Assembly: GCF_963975415.1 (NCBI RefSeq)
Contig: NZ_CAXBGN010000005.1
Coordinates: 248,001-312,000 of the forward strand
Direction of reading: 5' to 3'
Length of the DNA stretch: 64,000 bases
Source of the DNA: Kriegella sp963975415
Lineage (GTDB): Bacteria > Bacteroidota > Bacteroidia > Flavobacteriales > Flavobacteriaceae
The notes beneath the pieces are model-generated. The model did not search any database. It had not been told where the DNA came from and saw only the letters and a program-made list of their open reading frames with translations. Every line of letters starts with the position of its first letter. Position 1 is the stretch's first letter. The position numbers and the translations under genes were made by a program. This document shows positions 15,427-24,468 of this stretch, piece after piece.

Positions 15427-16884
15427 TTATCCTAAAGAATAACCGTCACTATAGGTACGTTTTACGTATTTATTGGCCGGTTCGAAGTTGGTGATCTTCA
15501 TGTTAGCGGCATCCCATTGCAATCGTTTTCTTCCATAATATTGCGATCCACCAGACCAGAAGCCTTTGCTTTCTGCATTTGGGTCTATTTCAAAATAGGC
15601 CTTCAATGCCAAGTTACCGATAAGAATACTTTCTGTAAACGGACCGGCATAATCAAATGAAGAACTGGTTTCGGCATTGCCGTAACCTGCCATACAAGCA
15701 TTTACCCATTGTAGGTAATGACCCTCAGGAACCCGGGCAATGGTCTCTTCAACTTCAAACTGTTCGTTGAGCGTCAACGGCAGTAATCTTGGGTTGGCAC
15801 CGTAACAATCGGCGAGCAATTTTCCTTTTGTACCTATGAAAAGTACACCACCATCCCAGTTTCCAAGTGCTTCGTCATCGCCCATTTCCTCGGGTCGTTC
15901 GGGTAATAGTCCACCATCCATCCAAGTAACCTTCACGGTACCTTTACCATCGGTTCTTGGATAGCTCAAATGAATTTTGCTCGAATTCGGAAAACTTTTG
16001 GGGTAATCCGCTGTTTCAAATTTCCCTTTAAAGGAATCAGAAACGCTACACTCTACATGACTCGGATAAAGAATAGGGAGTATTCTATACACAGGGTCCA
16101 TAATATGACAGGCCATATCACCTAGGGCACCAGTTCCAAAATCTGACCAACCTCTCCAATCAAAAGGCAGATAAGCATCGTTATAGTCCCGTTTTTCGGC
16201 AGTTCCCAGCCATAAATCCCAATTTAAACCTTTTGGTATTTTATCTTTTTTTGTTGGGGTTTGGAGTGCTTGGGGCCAAATGGCACGGTTTGTCCAGCAT
16301 TTAACGGTGTGCACATCGCCAATGATCCCTGTATCATATATTTCTTTCATGGTACGTACGCCATCACCTGAGCCGCCTTGATTGCCCATTTGCGTGACGA
16401 CCTTGAATTTTTTGGCAGCTTCGGTCAACATTCTAGCTTCCCAGATATCATGGGTAAGTGGTTTTTGAACATAAACGTGTTTGCCCATTGCCATAGCTTG
16501 ATAGGCAGCGACTGCGTGGTTATGATCAGGGGTAGATACTGAAACGGCATCAATGTTGTCTTTTTCCTTTTCGAGCATATCCCTAAAGTCGTGGTAGTAA
16601 TTGGCTTTTGGAAACGACGCTCTAGATTTAACCGCCTGCCTGTCATCGACATCACAGAGGCCAACAATATTCACATTCGGGCTTTTTGCGAACGATGCAA
16701 TATCGCTCTCACCTTTTCCCCCAGCACCAATACCGGCGATATTTAGTTTGTCACTTGGCGGTATAAAACCAGGACCTCCCAATACATGTCTTGGTACAAT
16801 CATAAATCCTGCTGCGGCGAGTCCCGAGCTTTTTACAAAATTCCTACGGGAGGTGTTGTTTAATGGGGTCTTTTTTTTAGACAT
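15427..16884 (-). CDS. Tat-exported Gfo/Idh/MocA-family oxidoreductase
   Basis: A 485-residue protein beginning with a twin-arginine signal (SRRNFVKSSGLAAAGFMIVP), so it should be folded with its NAD(P) in the cytoplasm and exported. The Rossmann domain follows (NIAGIGAGGKGESDIASF, then VGLCDVDD), with the family motif AVSVSTPDHNH and the EKP-type loop VYVQKPLTHD carrying the conserved Lys. The C-terminal domain includes GTGALGDMACHIMDP. Secreted family members act on sugars or glycosides, for example glycosidase-like reactions with bound NAD. Monocistronic, ended by a strong terminator. The substrate cannot be told. Confidence 0.9.
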   Translation of the reverse strand: MSKKKTPLNNTSRRNFVKSSGLAAAGFMIVPRHVLGGPGFIPPSDKLNIAGIGAGGKGESDIASFAKSPNVNIVGLCDVDDRQAVKSRASFPKANYYHDFRDMLEKEKDNIDAVSVSTPDHNHAVAAYQAMAMGKHVYVQKPLTHDIWEARMLTEAAKKFKVVTQMGNQGGSGDGVRTMKEIYDTGIIGDVHTVKCWTNRAIWPQALQTPTKKDKIPKGLNWDLWLGTAEKRDYNDAYLPFDWRGWSDFGTGALGDMACHIMDPVYRILPILYPSHVECSVSDSFKGKFETADYPKSFPNSSKIHLSYPRTDGKGTVKVTWMDGGLLPERPEEMGDDEALGNWDGGVLFIGTKGKLLADCYGANPRLLPLTLNEQFEVEETIARVPEGHYLQWVNACMAGYGNAETSSSFDYAGPFTESILIGNLALKAYFEIDPNAESKGFWSGGSQYYGRKRLQWDAANMKITNFEPANKYVKRTYSDGYSLG

Positions 16885-17232
16885 AATTTTTGAAAATTTT
16901 CTATTTTTTAAAAATGGATTTGAATTTAATTTAATTTTTTATAACGAGCATAAAGATATTTTAATAAATTTTGTTAATAAATATATTACTAGCCTTAAAA
17001 CATGCACTAACATTGTGATATTCGTTAATTATGCCATGGAGAATAAAAATATTAAACGTAGGTATATGTGCTGATAAACCATCAATTAGGGCTTTTGTTT
17101 CCTCCTGAAGATTAATCGCTTAAGTGGCGGTCAGTTTATTTTCATACTTCTATTTGTCTTCTAGTTTTAATACACCAAAAGCCTAAATATACCATTACAT
17201 TCAAACATTTCCGTATCCCTTCGGGCATTATC
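16885..17232. other. AT-rich upstream region of the Gfo/Idh/MocA gene
   Basis: About 350 bp, extremely AT-rich in the first 120 bp. It contains the promoter region for the leftward oxidoreductase but no clear consensus -7 element and no gene. Confidence 0.35.
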
Positions 17233-17514
17233 TTGTTTTTTGCCAGGATCACTTTCTCTTACGAACATGCTGTGAGCTATAATCGACCTGAAGCTACCTC
17301 TTGGGTATTTAGATCGGTCATAGACAATCAACCGAGAGTGTTGGCGGTTAGCTTGAACGAAGAATTATATACGTGCCATTTACTTGCCGATCTCAGGAAC
17401 CTTGAGGGGAATAAGGGAGAATTTTTATGTAGAATTTCAAAGGTATATAAATCGAATGAACGGGCCGACAAAATATTTAAGGTAATCAGGGATGATGGGT
17501 CGGTGTTCCGGTAG
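17233..17514 (+). pseudogene. Possible gene remnant or hypothetical protein
   Basis: A 93-codon frame that opens only with TTG and stays open further upstream without any ATG. Its middle, SWVFRSVIDNQPRVLAVSLN, reminds me of a motif in large Bacteroidota/PVC cytochrome-c-type proteins (WVFRSVLD-x-x-PRM-x-x-x-AL); if so this is a fragment of such a gene decayed at both ends. This similarity is from memory. Otherwise it is an uncharacterised small protein. No signal peptide and no haem motif. It precedes the suf operon but seems unrelated to it. Confidence 0.25.
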
Positions 17515-17626
17515 GTGCTGCATAAGCTGAAGGCCTATTGTAAATAACTTTAGCGCTATAAGGTTTGTTGATTTCGTTATTCGTTATAATAATGTTAGGA
17601 ATCATGGTAGAACCCTACTAATACCG

Positions 17627-17634
17627 TATATTTG
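17627..17634 (+). promoter_or_regulatory. -7 element of the suf operon
   Basis: TATATTTG, an exact TAnnTTTG match, 26 bp before the sufA start codon. No TTG at the expected -33 position and no IscR-like site could be recognised. Confidence 0.5.
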
Positions 17635-17660
17635 TAAACTATTTAGAACGAAAAAAAACA

Positions 17661-17990
17661 ATGATACAGGTTTCAGAAACAGCTAAGAAAAGGGTGGTCA
17701 GCCTTATGACGGAAGAAGGTTTTGATGCCGCGAAAGACTATGTACGCGTTGGTGTGAAAAGTGGTGGGTGCAGTGGTTTGTCCTATGAATTGAAATTTGA
17801 CGACAAATTTGACGAATCTGACAAAGTGTTCGAAGATAACGCGGTTCGTATCATCGTGGACAAGAAAAGCTTTTTGTACCTAGTCGGAACTACATTGGAG
17901 TATTCCGGCGGACTGAACGGAAAGGGGTTTGTGTTTAACAACCCTAATGCGCAGCGTACCTGCGGATGCGGGGAGAGTTTCTCCCTATAG
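17661..17990 (+). CDS. sufA: Fe-S cluster carrier, HesB/IscA/SufA family
   Basis: A 109-residue A-type carrier that receives Fe-S clusters from SufBCD and passes them to apoproteins. The three conserved cysteines are present: Cys37 (GGCSGLSY) and Cys101 and Cys103 (TCGCGESF). Length is that of the family. It is first in the suf operon, 65 bp before sufB. An A-type carrier in this position is usual in Flavobacteriia. Confidence 0.93.
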   Translation: MIQVSETAKKRVVSLMTEEGFDAAKDYVRVGVKSGGCSGLSYELKFDDKFDESDKVFEDNAVRIIVDKKSFLYLVGTTLEYSGGLNGKGFVFNNPNAQRTCGCGESFSL

Positions 17991-18055
17991 ACATAGAATT
18001 TGAGGGAAGAAAAGTTTTTCAACTTGAAAATCTTCGAATTTATAATTTGAAAAGT

Positions 18056-19498
18056 ATGGCATATACAGAGGAAGAATTAAAAAAAGAACTCGAAACGAAG
18101 GAATACGAATACGGATTCTACACGGCTATTGAGTCTGATACGTTCCCGAAGGGATTGAATGAGAGCATTGTTCGCGCTATCTCAAAAAAGAAAAATGAAC
18201 CGCAATGGATGACCGACTGGCGTCTAGAGGCTTTTCGTATTTGGGAAGAAATGGAGGAGCCCGATTGGGCAAATGTGAACTATCAAAAACCAGATTTTCA
18301 GGCAATCAGTTATTATTCGGCCCCCAAAAAAGATCCCAAAAGATCATTGGATGAAGTCGATCCTGAGCTATTGGCGATGTATAAGAAATTGGGAATTTCT
18401 GTTGATGAGCAAAAGAAACTGCAAAATGTTGCTGTTGATATTGTAGTTGATTCCGTTTCGGTGGCAACCACATTTAAAAAGACCTTAGGAGAAAAGGGAA
18501 TTATTTTTATGCCCATTTCGGAAGCTATTCAAGAACATCCGGAATTGGTCAAAAAGTATATGGGTACGGTCGTTCCTAAGACCGACAACTTTTATGCAGC
18601 TTTGAATTCTGCCGTGTTTACTGATGGGTCTTTTTGTTACATTCCGAAAGGGGTAAAATGTCCCATGGAATTGTCGACCTACTTCAGAATTAATGAGGGC
18701 GGAACAGGTCAATTCGAACGAACTTTGGTAATAGCCGATGAAAGTAGTTATGTAAGTTATTTAGAAGGCTGTACTGCACCGTCAAGAGATGAGAATCAGT
18801 TGCATGCCGCAGTGGTTGAACTGATTGCCTTAGATGATGCCGAAATAAAATATTCCACGGTACAAAACTGGTACCCTGGGGATAAAGAAGGGAAAGGCGG
18901 GGTGTACAACTTTGTAACCAAAAGAGGGTTATGTGAGAATAATTCAAAAATTTCTTGGACACAGGTGGAAACAGGTTCTGCTGTTACGTGGAAATATCCT
19001 TCCTGTATTTTAAAGGGAAATAATTCAGTAGGTGAATTCTACTCGATCGCCGTTACCAACAATTTTCAACAAGCGGATACTGGTACCAAAATGATTCATT
19101 TGGGTAAGAACACCAAAAGCACGATTATTTCAAAAGGTATATCGGCAGGAAAATCCCAAAATAGTTATCGCGGATTGGTTCAGATTGGTTCAAGGGCCGA
19201 AAATGCCCGAAACTTTTCACAATGTGATTCCCTTTTGATGGGGAATGAATGTGGGGCGCATACTTTTCCTTATATCGAGGTAAAGAATAAAACGGCTCAA
19301 ATTGAACATGAAGCGACGACCAGTAAAATAGGGGAAGACCAAATTTTTTATTGCAATCAACGGGGAATCGAAACCGAAAAAGCCATTGCTTTGATTGTAA
19401 ATGGGTTTAGTAAAGAAGTATTGAATAAACTTCCAATGGAGTTTGCTGTGGAAGCACAAAAATTATTGGAAATTAGCCTTGAAGGCTCAGTAGGATAG
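18056..19498 (+). CDS. sufB: Fe-S assembly scaffold protein SufB
   Basis: A 480-residue SufB, the scaffold of the SufBC2D complex on which the cluster is built. The start is the ATG at 18056 (MAYTEEELKKEL); an upstream in-frame GTG/ATG at 17966 would overlap sufA and adds a non-family leader. Conserved regions include SYLEGCTAPS, VQNWYPGDKEGKGGVYNFVTKRG, the central beta-helix, and the C-terminal GIETEKAIALIVNGF helix region; Cys in NECGAHTFPYIEVKN fits the invariant cluster-related cysteine. Followed by sufC after 27 bp. Confidence 0.96.
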   Translation: MAYTEEELKKELETKEYEYGFYTAIESDTFPKGLNESIVRAISKKKNEPQWMTDWRLEAFRIWEEMEEPDWANVNYQKPDFQAISYYSAPKKDPKRSLDEVDPELLAMYKKLGISVDEQKKLQNVAVDIVVDSVSVATTFKKTLGEKGIIFMPISEAIQEHPELVKKYMGTVVPKTDNFYAALNSAVFTDGSFCYIPKGVKCPMELSTYFRINEGGTGQFERTLVIADESSYVSYLEGCTAPSRDENQLHAAVVELIALDDAEIKYSTVQNWYPGDKEGKGGVYNFVTKRGLCENNSKISWTQVETGSAVTWKYPSCILKGNNSVGEFYSIAVTNNFQQADTGTKMIHLGKNTKSTIISKGISAGKSQNSYRGLVQIGSRAENARNFSQCDSLLMGNECGAHTFPYIEVKNKTAQIEHEATTSKIGEDQIFYCNQRGIETEKAIALIVNGFSKEVLNKLPMEFAVEAQKLLEISLEGSVG

Positions 19499-19525
19499 TA
19501 AAAAACACCATAAAGTAGATTGAAT

Positions 19526-20278
19526 ATGTTGAAAATCAATGACCTACATGCACATGTAGACGATAAAGAGATTTTAAAGGGAATCAACCTAGAGGTAAAG
19601 GCAGGGGAGGTACATGCAATCATGGGGCCTAACGGTTCTGGTAAAAGCACGCTAGCTGCTGTAATTGCAGGTAAAGAAGAGTTTGAAGTAACCAAAGGTT
19701 CGGTGTGTTTAGATGGTGAGGATTTAGAAGATGCAGCTCCCGAAGAACGCGCACATAAAGGAATTTTCCTATCATTCCAGTATCCAGTGGAAATCCCCGG
19801 GGTATCGGTCACCAACTTTATGAAAACGGCTATAAATGAATCGCGAAAAGCCCGCGGATTGGAAGATATGCCGGCCAATAAGATGCTCAAGCTCATTCGT
19901 GAGAAATCTGAATTGCTTGAAATTGACCGTAAATTTTTATCGAGATCCTTGAACGAAGGGTTTTCCGGAGGTGAGAAAAAGCGTAATGAAATTTTTCAAA
20001 TGGCCATGTTGGAGCCGAAATTGGCTATTCTTGACGAAACTGATTCTGGTTTGGATATTGATGCTTTGCGCATCGTGGCCAATGGTGTCAACAAATTGAA
20101 AAGTAAAGATAATGCGGTCATTGTCATAACCCATTACCAAAGATTATTGGAATATATCGTTCCTGATTTTGTCCATGTACTACACGATGGTAAAATTGTA
20201 AAATCCGGCGGTAAGGAACTTGCTTTCGAGTTAGAGGAAAAAGGGTACGATTGGATTAAACAAGAAACTGTAGTTTAA
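19526..20278 (+). CDS. sufC: Fe-S assembly ATPase SufC
   Basis: A 250-residue ABC-type ATPase that drives conformational change in SufB-SufD. Motifs: Walker A GPNGSGKST (about 33-41), Q-loop SFQYPVEIPG, signature NEGFSGGEKKR, Walker B LAILDETDSGLDID and the switch His in ITHYQR. The ATG at 19526 (MLKINDLHAHV) is preferred over a TTG two codons earlier. Second subunit of the SufBC2D complex. A palindromic spacer of 72 bp separates it from sufD. Confidence 0.96.
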   Translation: MLKINDLHAHVDDKEILKGINLEVKAGEVHAIMGPNGSGKSTLAAVIAGKEEFEVTKGSVCLDGEDLEDAAPEERAHKGIFLSFQYPVEIPGVSVTNFMKTAINESRKARGLEDMPANKMLKLIREKSELLEIDRKFLSRSLNEGFSGGEKKRNEIFQMAMLEPKLAILDETDSGLDIDALRIVANGVNKLKSKDNAVIVITHYQRLLEYIVPDFVHVLHDGKIVKSGGKELAFELEEKGYDWIKQETVV

Positions 20279-20302
20279 TGAGTAAAGCGTATGCGGTAGG
20301 CA

Positions 20303-20320
20303 GTGAACAGTACTGTTTAC
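20303..20320. other. Intercistronic inverted repeat between sufC and sufD
   Basis: GTGAACAGTACTGTTTAC folds on itself around the 12-bp palindrome AACAGTACTGTT, and further out AGCGTA (20286-20291) pairs with TACGCT (20318-20323). No T-run follows. It could stabilise or process the polycistronic mRNA. Confidence 0.3.
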
Positions 20321-20350
20321 GCTACACTATTTACTGCTTACTGAGAAAAT

Positions 20351-21667
20351 ATGGATTTAAAAGATAAATTAGTTTCATCATTTTTAGCCTTTGAAGATAA
20401 GGTCGATGTGCATAATCCTGTACACGATATTCGGTCAGAGGCGATGAAGACTTTCGAGGCGAAAGGTTTTCCTTCAAAAAAAGAAGAAGCTTGGAAATAT
20501 ACTTCGTTGAACAGTTTGCAAAAAGTAGACTTTAGTATATTCCCGAAAGAAGAAAATACCTTGGAATACCATGACGTAAAGAAATACTTTCTGCACGAAA
20601 TAGATTCCTATAAAATTGTTTTTATCGATGGTATTTATAGCTCTTATCTTTCGGAAACAACGCATGATGGTGTCGACATTTGTTTGATGAGTGCCGCACT
20701 TACAAAACCGATGTACAAACAGGTAATTGATGTGTATTTCAATAAAATTGCGTCTAAAGACGATTCACTTACCTCGCTGAATACTGCCTTTAGCCGTGAA
20801 GGGGCCTATATTTATATCCCCAAGAACAAAATGCCTAAAAAACCCGTTGAAATTTTACATTTTGCTACGGGTAATGAGGCTTCACTGATGTTGCAACCAC
20901 GTAATTTGATCGTTGTTGAAGAAAATGCCGAACTTCAAGTTATTGAAAGACATCAAAGTATTACGGGCAATGAGGTGCTTACCAATTCGGTAACCGAGAT
21001 TTTTGCGGCCAAAAATGCCATTGTAGATTTTTATAAAGTACAGAACGATGCGGGTACGGCGTCTTTGATAGACAATACCTATATCAACCAAAAAGATAAA
21101 AGTGTGGTAAACGTGCACACTTTTTCATTTGGAGGAAAATTGACGCGTAATAATTTGAACTTTTTCCAAAACGGGGAGTATGTCGATTCTACCATGAAGG
21201 GTGTAACCATTATTGGAGAGAAACAACACATTGACCATCATACATTGGTGCACCATATTGAACCCAATTGTGAGAGCCATCAAGATTATAAGGGTATTTA
21301 TGGTGAAAATGCGACAGGTGTTTTCAACGGAAAGATTATTGTAGACAAAATTGCCCAAAAAACTAATGCCTTCCAACAGAACAATAATATTTTGGTTAGT
21401 GACAAGGCAACTATCAATACAAAACCGCAATTGGAAATTTTTGCTGATGATGTAAAATGTTCCCATGGTTGCACTATTGGGCAGTTAGACGAAGATGCCC
21501 TATTCTATTTACAGTCAAGGGGAATTCCAAAGAAGGAAGCCCGTGCTTTGCTGATGTACGCTTTTGCCAATAATGTATTGGCGAGTGTTAGAATTCCTGA
21601 ACTTAAAGTGCGGATCAATAAATTGATTGCCAAGAAATTAGGGGTTAACCTCGGTTTTGATCTGTAA
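20351..21667 (+). CDS. sufD: Fe-S assembly protein SufD
   Basis: A 438-residue SufD, the SufB paralogue needed for iron entry in SufBC2D. The N-terminal helical part contains KKEEAWKYTSLNSLQ, typical of SufD. The beta-helix core and the C-terminal segment DDVKCSHGCTIGQLDEDALFYLQSRGI show the conserved Cys and the essential His-type residues. It lies between sufC and sufS with small gaps, all in one operon. Confidence 0.95.
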   Translation: MDLKDKLVSSFLAFEDKVDVHNPVHDIRSEAMKTFEAKGFPSKKEEAWKYTSLNSLQKVDFSIFPKEENTLEYHDVKKYFLHEIDSYKIVFIDGIYSSYLSETTHDGVDICLMSAALTKPMYKQVIDVYFNKIASKDDSLTSLNTAFSREGAYIYIPKNKMPKKPVEILHFATGNEASLMLQPRNLIVVEENAELQVIERHQSITGNEVLTNSVTEIFAAKNAIVDFYKVQNDAGTASLIDNTYINQKDKSVVNVHTFSFGGKLTRNNLNFFQNGEYVDSTMKGVTIIGEKQHIDHHTLVHHIEPNCESHQDYKGIYGENATGVFNGKIIVDKIAQKTNAFQQNNNILVSDKATINTKPQLEIFADDVKCSHGCTIGQLDEDALFYLQSRGIPKKEARALLMYAFANNVLASVRIPELKVRINKLIAKKLGVNLGFDL

Positions 21668-21743
21668 AATATAGTAAGGATCAAATTACTTATTGCTGTT
21701 CCGAGGCTTGCACAATCTGTACAAAAATTAGTTTACTTCCGAT

Positions 21744-22970
21744 ATGATTGAAACAGTACATGATATTCAAACTATTCGCAAAGATTTTCCCATATTGAAC
21801 AGAAAGGTTAATGGGAAGCCTTTGGTCTATTTAGATAATGCGGCGACCTCACAAACGCCCCAGCAGGTCATTGATGCTATTGTAGATTATTATCACAATT
21901 TCAATGCGAACATACATAGAGGCGTTCATGCGCTTTCGCAGGAGGCCACGGATAAGTACGAACAGGCACGTCAGAAAATAAAGGAACATTTCAATGCGGC
22001 GAAATCACAGGAAATCATATTTACTTCTGGAACTACCCACGGTATAAATCTTGTGGCAAATGGATTTACATCCCTCATAAAGAAAGGAGATGAAATTTTG
22101 GTGTCAACGATGGAACACCATTCGAATATTGTGCCGTGGCAGATGCTTTGTGAGCGAACAGGGGCAATTCTTAAGGTGATTCCCATGAACGAGGAAGGAG
22201 AATTGTTGATGGAGGAATATGCGAAATTACTATCTGGACGAACAAAATTGGTATTCTGTAACCATATTTCGAATGCATTGGGCACTATCAACCCGATAGA
22301 AGAAATCATTGAAAAGGCTCACAAGGTAAGCGCCGCTGTTTTAATTGATGGTGCACAGGCTGCCCCACATGTAAAGGCAGATATGCAGGCTTTAGATGTG
22401 GATTTCTATACGGTTTCTGCCCATAAAATGTGTGGTCCTACAGGGGTAGGTGTTCTCTACGGTAAGGAAGAATGGTTGAATAAGCTACCGCCCTATCAAG
22501 GAGGAGGCGAAATGATTGCCGAGGTAACCTTCGAAAAAACGACCTATGCCGATTTGCCCCATAAATTTGAAGCGGGAACGCCTAACATTTGTGGAGGTAT
22601 TGCTTTTGGTGTTGCATTGGATTATATGAACGCCATTGGTTTCGATGCAATTGCGGAATATGAGCATGAACTTTTGCAATATGCTACCGAACGGCTGTTA
22701 ACCATCGAAGGGCTTAAGATTTACGGAACTGCCAAAAATAAGACTTCGGTAATCTCCTTTAATATTGGTGATATTCATCCGTATGATATCGGTACGATAT
22801 TAGATAAATTGGGAATAGCGGTTCGCACGGGACACCATTGTGCTCAGCCTATAATGGACTTCTACAAGATTCCCGGAACGGTTCGGGCCAGCTTTAGTTT
22901 TTATAATACCAAAGAAGAGGTAGATGTGCTGGTGGCTGGGGTAGAACGAGCCCGAAACATGCTTTTATAG
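21744..22970 (+). CDS. sufS: Cysteine desulfurase SufS
   Basis: A 408-residue class V aminotransferase-fold, PLP-dependent enzyme that takes sulfur from cysteine and forms a persulfide. The Schiff-base lysine is Lys228 (VSAHKMCGP), PLP-binding residues are in DGAQAAPH, and the sulfur-accepting Cys366 lies in RTGHHCAQP, the group II (SufS) signature. Partner SufE follows after a 72-bp gap. Function is clear from motifs and context. Confidence 0.96.
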   Translation: MIETVHDIQTIRKDFPILNRKVNGKPLVYLDNAATSQTPQQVIDAIVDYYHNFNANIHRGVHALSQEATDKYEQARQKIKEHFNAAKSQEIIFTSGTTHGINLVANGFTSLIKKGDEILVSTMEHHSNIVPWQMLCERTGAILKVIPMNEEGELLMEEYAKLLSGRTKLVFCNHISNALGTINPIEEIIEKAHKVSAAVLIDGAQAAPHVKADMQALDVDFYTVSAHKMCGPTGVGVLYGKEEWLNKLPPYQGGGEMIAEVTFEKTTYADLPHKFEAGTPNICGGIAFGVALDYMNAIGFDAIAEYEHELLQYATERLLTIEGLKIYGTAKNKTSVISFNIGDIHPYDIGTILDKLGIAVRTGHHCAQPIMDFYKIPGTVRASFSFYNTKEEVDVLVAGVERARNMLL

Positions 22971-23042
22971 GCAATCAGTTATGGTTTCCTTAAAATATTG
23001 AATACCAAGCTTACTTATCGTATTTTTACACAAAATCAGTCT

Positions 23043-23465
23043 ATGATGATTAAAGAGATACAAGAGGAAATAGTAGATGAGTTCTCAATGTTCGAAGATT
23101 GGATGCAACGGTACGAATATATGATCGAACTGGGTAAATCACTACCATTGATCGACGAAAAATATAAAACAGAAGAAAATATAATTAAAGGGTGCCAAAG
23201 CAAGGTCTGGGTCCATGCCGAATTGGAAGACGATAAATTGGTGTTCACGGCAGATAGTGATGCGATTATAACGAAAGGCATTATTGCTATTCTAATACGG
23301 GCTTTTAGCAACCAAAGACCGCAAGACATTATTAATGCCGATACGGCTTTTATCGATAAAATAGGACTTAAAGAGCATTTATCGCCTACCCGGGCAAACG
23401 GATTGGTTAGTATGATCAAACAGTTGAAGTTATATGCAGTGGCATACCAAACACAATTGAATTAG
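23043..23465 (+). CDS. sufE: Cysteine desulfuration protein SufE
   Basis: A 140-residue SufE, which accepts the persulfide sulfur from SufS and passes it to SufB. The acceptor cysteine is Cys51 in IKGCQSKVWV. The ATG at 23043 gives the family N-terminus (MMIKEIQEEIVDEF); an upstream TTG at 22998 is less likely. The DUF59 gene follows after 5 bp, so they are co-translated. Confidence 0.95.
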   Translation: MMIKEIQEEIVDEFSMFEDWMQRYEYMIELGKSLPLIDEKYKTEENIIKGCQSKVWVHAELEDDKLVFTADSDAIITKGIIAILIRAFSNQRPQDIINADTAFIDKIGLKEHLSPTRANGLVSMIKQLKLYAVAYQTQLN

Positions 23466-23470
23466 AAAAA

Positions 23471-23800
23471 ATGAGCGAAGAAACAACAATAGACACCCAA
23501 GATCTGGGTGAAAAAATAGTAAAGGTTTTAAAAACGATTTACGATCCTGAAATTCCTGTAGACATTTATGAATTGGGTTTGATTTATGACGTTTTTGTGA
23601 ATGAGGATAATGAGGTAAAAATACTAATGACTTTGACATCACCCAACTGCCCGGTTGCAGAAACTTTACCTGTTGAGGTCGAGGAAAAGGTGAAGTCGTT
23701 GGATGTTGTTAAAGATACAGAGGTAGAAATTACTTTCGATCCACCATGGACCCAAGATTTGATGAGTGAAGAAGCGAAATTAGAACTTGGGTTACTTTAA
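23471..23800 (+). CDS. SUF-associated DUF59/MIP18-family protein (SufT-like)
   Basis: A 109-residue protein of the MIP18 (DUF59, PaaD-like) family: the core reads VLKTIYDPEIPVDIYELGLIYDV and TLTSPNCPVAETLP, with the conserved DPE motif and Cys56-like cysteine in PNCP. Such proteins act in Fe-S cluster delivery or maturation. It begins 5 bp after sufE inside the suf operon. The name SufT is used for related proteins, but I leave the symbol empty because the subfamilies differ. Confidence 0.92.
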   Translation: MSEETTIDTQDLGEKIVKVLKTIYDPEIPVDIYELGLIYDVFVNEDNEVKILMTLTSPNCPVAETLPVEVEEKVKSLDVVKDTEVEITFDPPWTQDLMSEEAKLELGLL

Positions 23801-23883
23801 TTTTCTTGGTTTGAAAAAATGATGCCGTGATCAGAGCGTATAGTCGAGCGGCGATTGGAAATTTATTATAGCCTTAATTAAAT

Positions 23884-24390
23884 ATGTCGGAAGAAATTAT
23901 AAACAGGGTTGCGCAGAGCAAACTGCTTACTTTTGATCTTGAGGATTATTATCCCCAAGGCAAGAGAATGCTTCTTGATATCAAAGATTGGCTCCATGAA
24001 GGTTTTATTCTTAGGGAAAAGGAATTTCGAAACCATGTTTCAAACCACGATTGGAGTCAGTATACCGATGCTTTTGTGGCCCTTCACTGTTCGACAGATG
24101 CTATTGTGCCAGGTTGGGCGTATATGCTTGTAGCCACTAAACTGCAGCCCTTTGCAAAAAAAATAGTTCAAGGAAATCTTGAGCAAATGGAAACTATTCT
24201 CTATCAAACCATTATTGAAAACATAGACGTTTCCGAATTTAAAGACAAGTCTGTTATAATCAAAGGCTGTAGTCATAAACCGGTTCCGCCTAACGCATAC
24301 CTATCGATAACCACTCGCTTAGTGGGCGTAGCCAAGAGCATAATGTATGGCGAGGCCTGTTCTTCCGTACCCCTTTTCAAGAGAAAATAA
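23884..24390 (+). CDS. DUF2480 family protein
   Basis: A 168-residue soluble protein recognised as DUF2480, a Bacteroidota family of unknown function that regularly follows the suf genes. Visible features: an acidic N-terminal half (LTFDLEDYYPQGKRMLLDIKDWL), a central DAFVALHCSTDAIVPGWAYMLVATKLQPFA region and a C-terminal VIIKGCSHKPVPPNAYL segment with a conserved Cys-x-His. The cysteine and position suggest a role linked to Fe-S proteins, but that is inference. The gap to the preceding gene is 83 bp. Confidence 0.85.
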   Translation: MSEEIINRVAQSKLLTFDLEDYYPQGKRMLLDIKDWLHEGFILREKEFRNHVSNHDWSQYTDAFVALHCSTDAIVPGWAYMLVATKLQPFAKKIVQGNLEQMETILYQTIIENIDVSEFKDKSVIIKGCSHKPVPPNAYLSITTRLVGVAKSIMYGEACSSVPLFKRK

Positions 24391-24428
24391 TAGTCAAGAA
24401 CCCTGTTTTATCTTCTGTCAACAATTCT

Positions 24429-24436
24429 TACATTTG
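24429..24436 (+). promoter_or_regulatory. -7 element before the DUF3078 gene
   Basis: TACATTTG, an exact TAnnTTTG match, 32 bp before the DUF3078 start codon. No well-placed TTG is visible at -33 (TGTTTT is nearest). It implies this gene can be transcribed apart from suf. Confidence 0.5.
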
Positions 24437-24468
24437 CCCCATCATAACTATATTAAAAACACAAAACC

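Noticed and set aside
17966..18055. Longer start for sufB
   Set aside because: It would overlap sufA and add 30 residues unlike any SufB; the ATG at 18056 matches the family.
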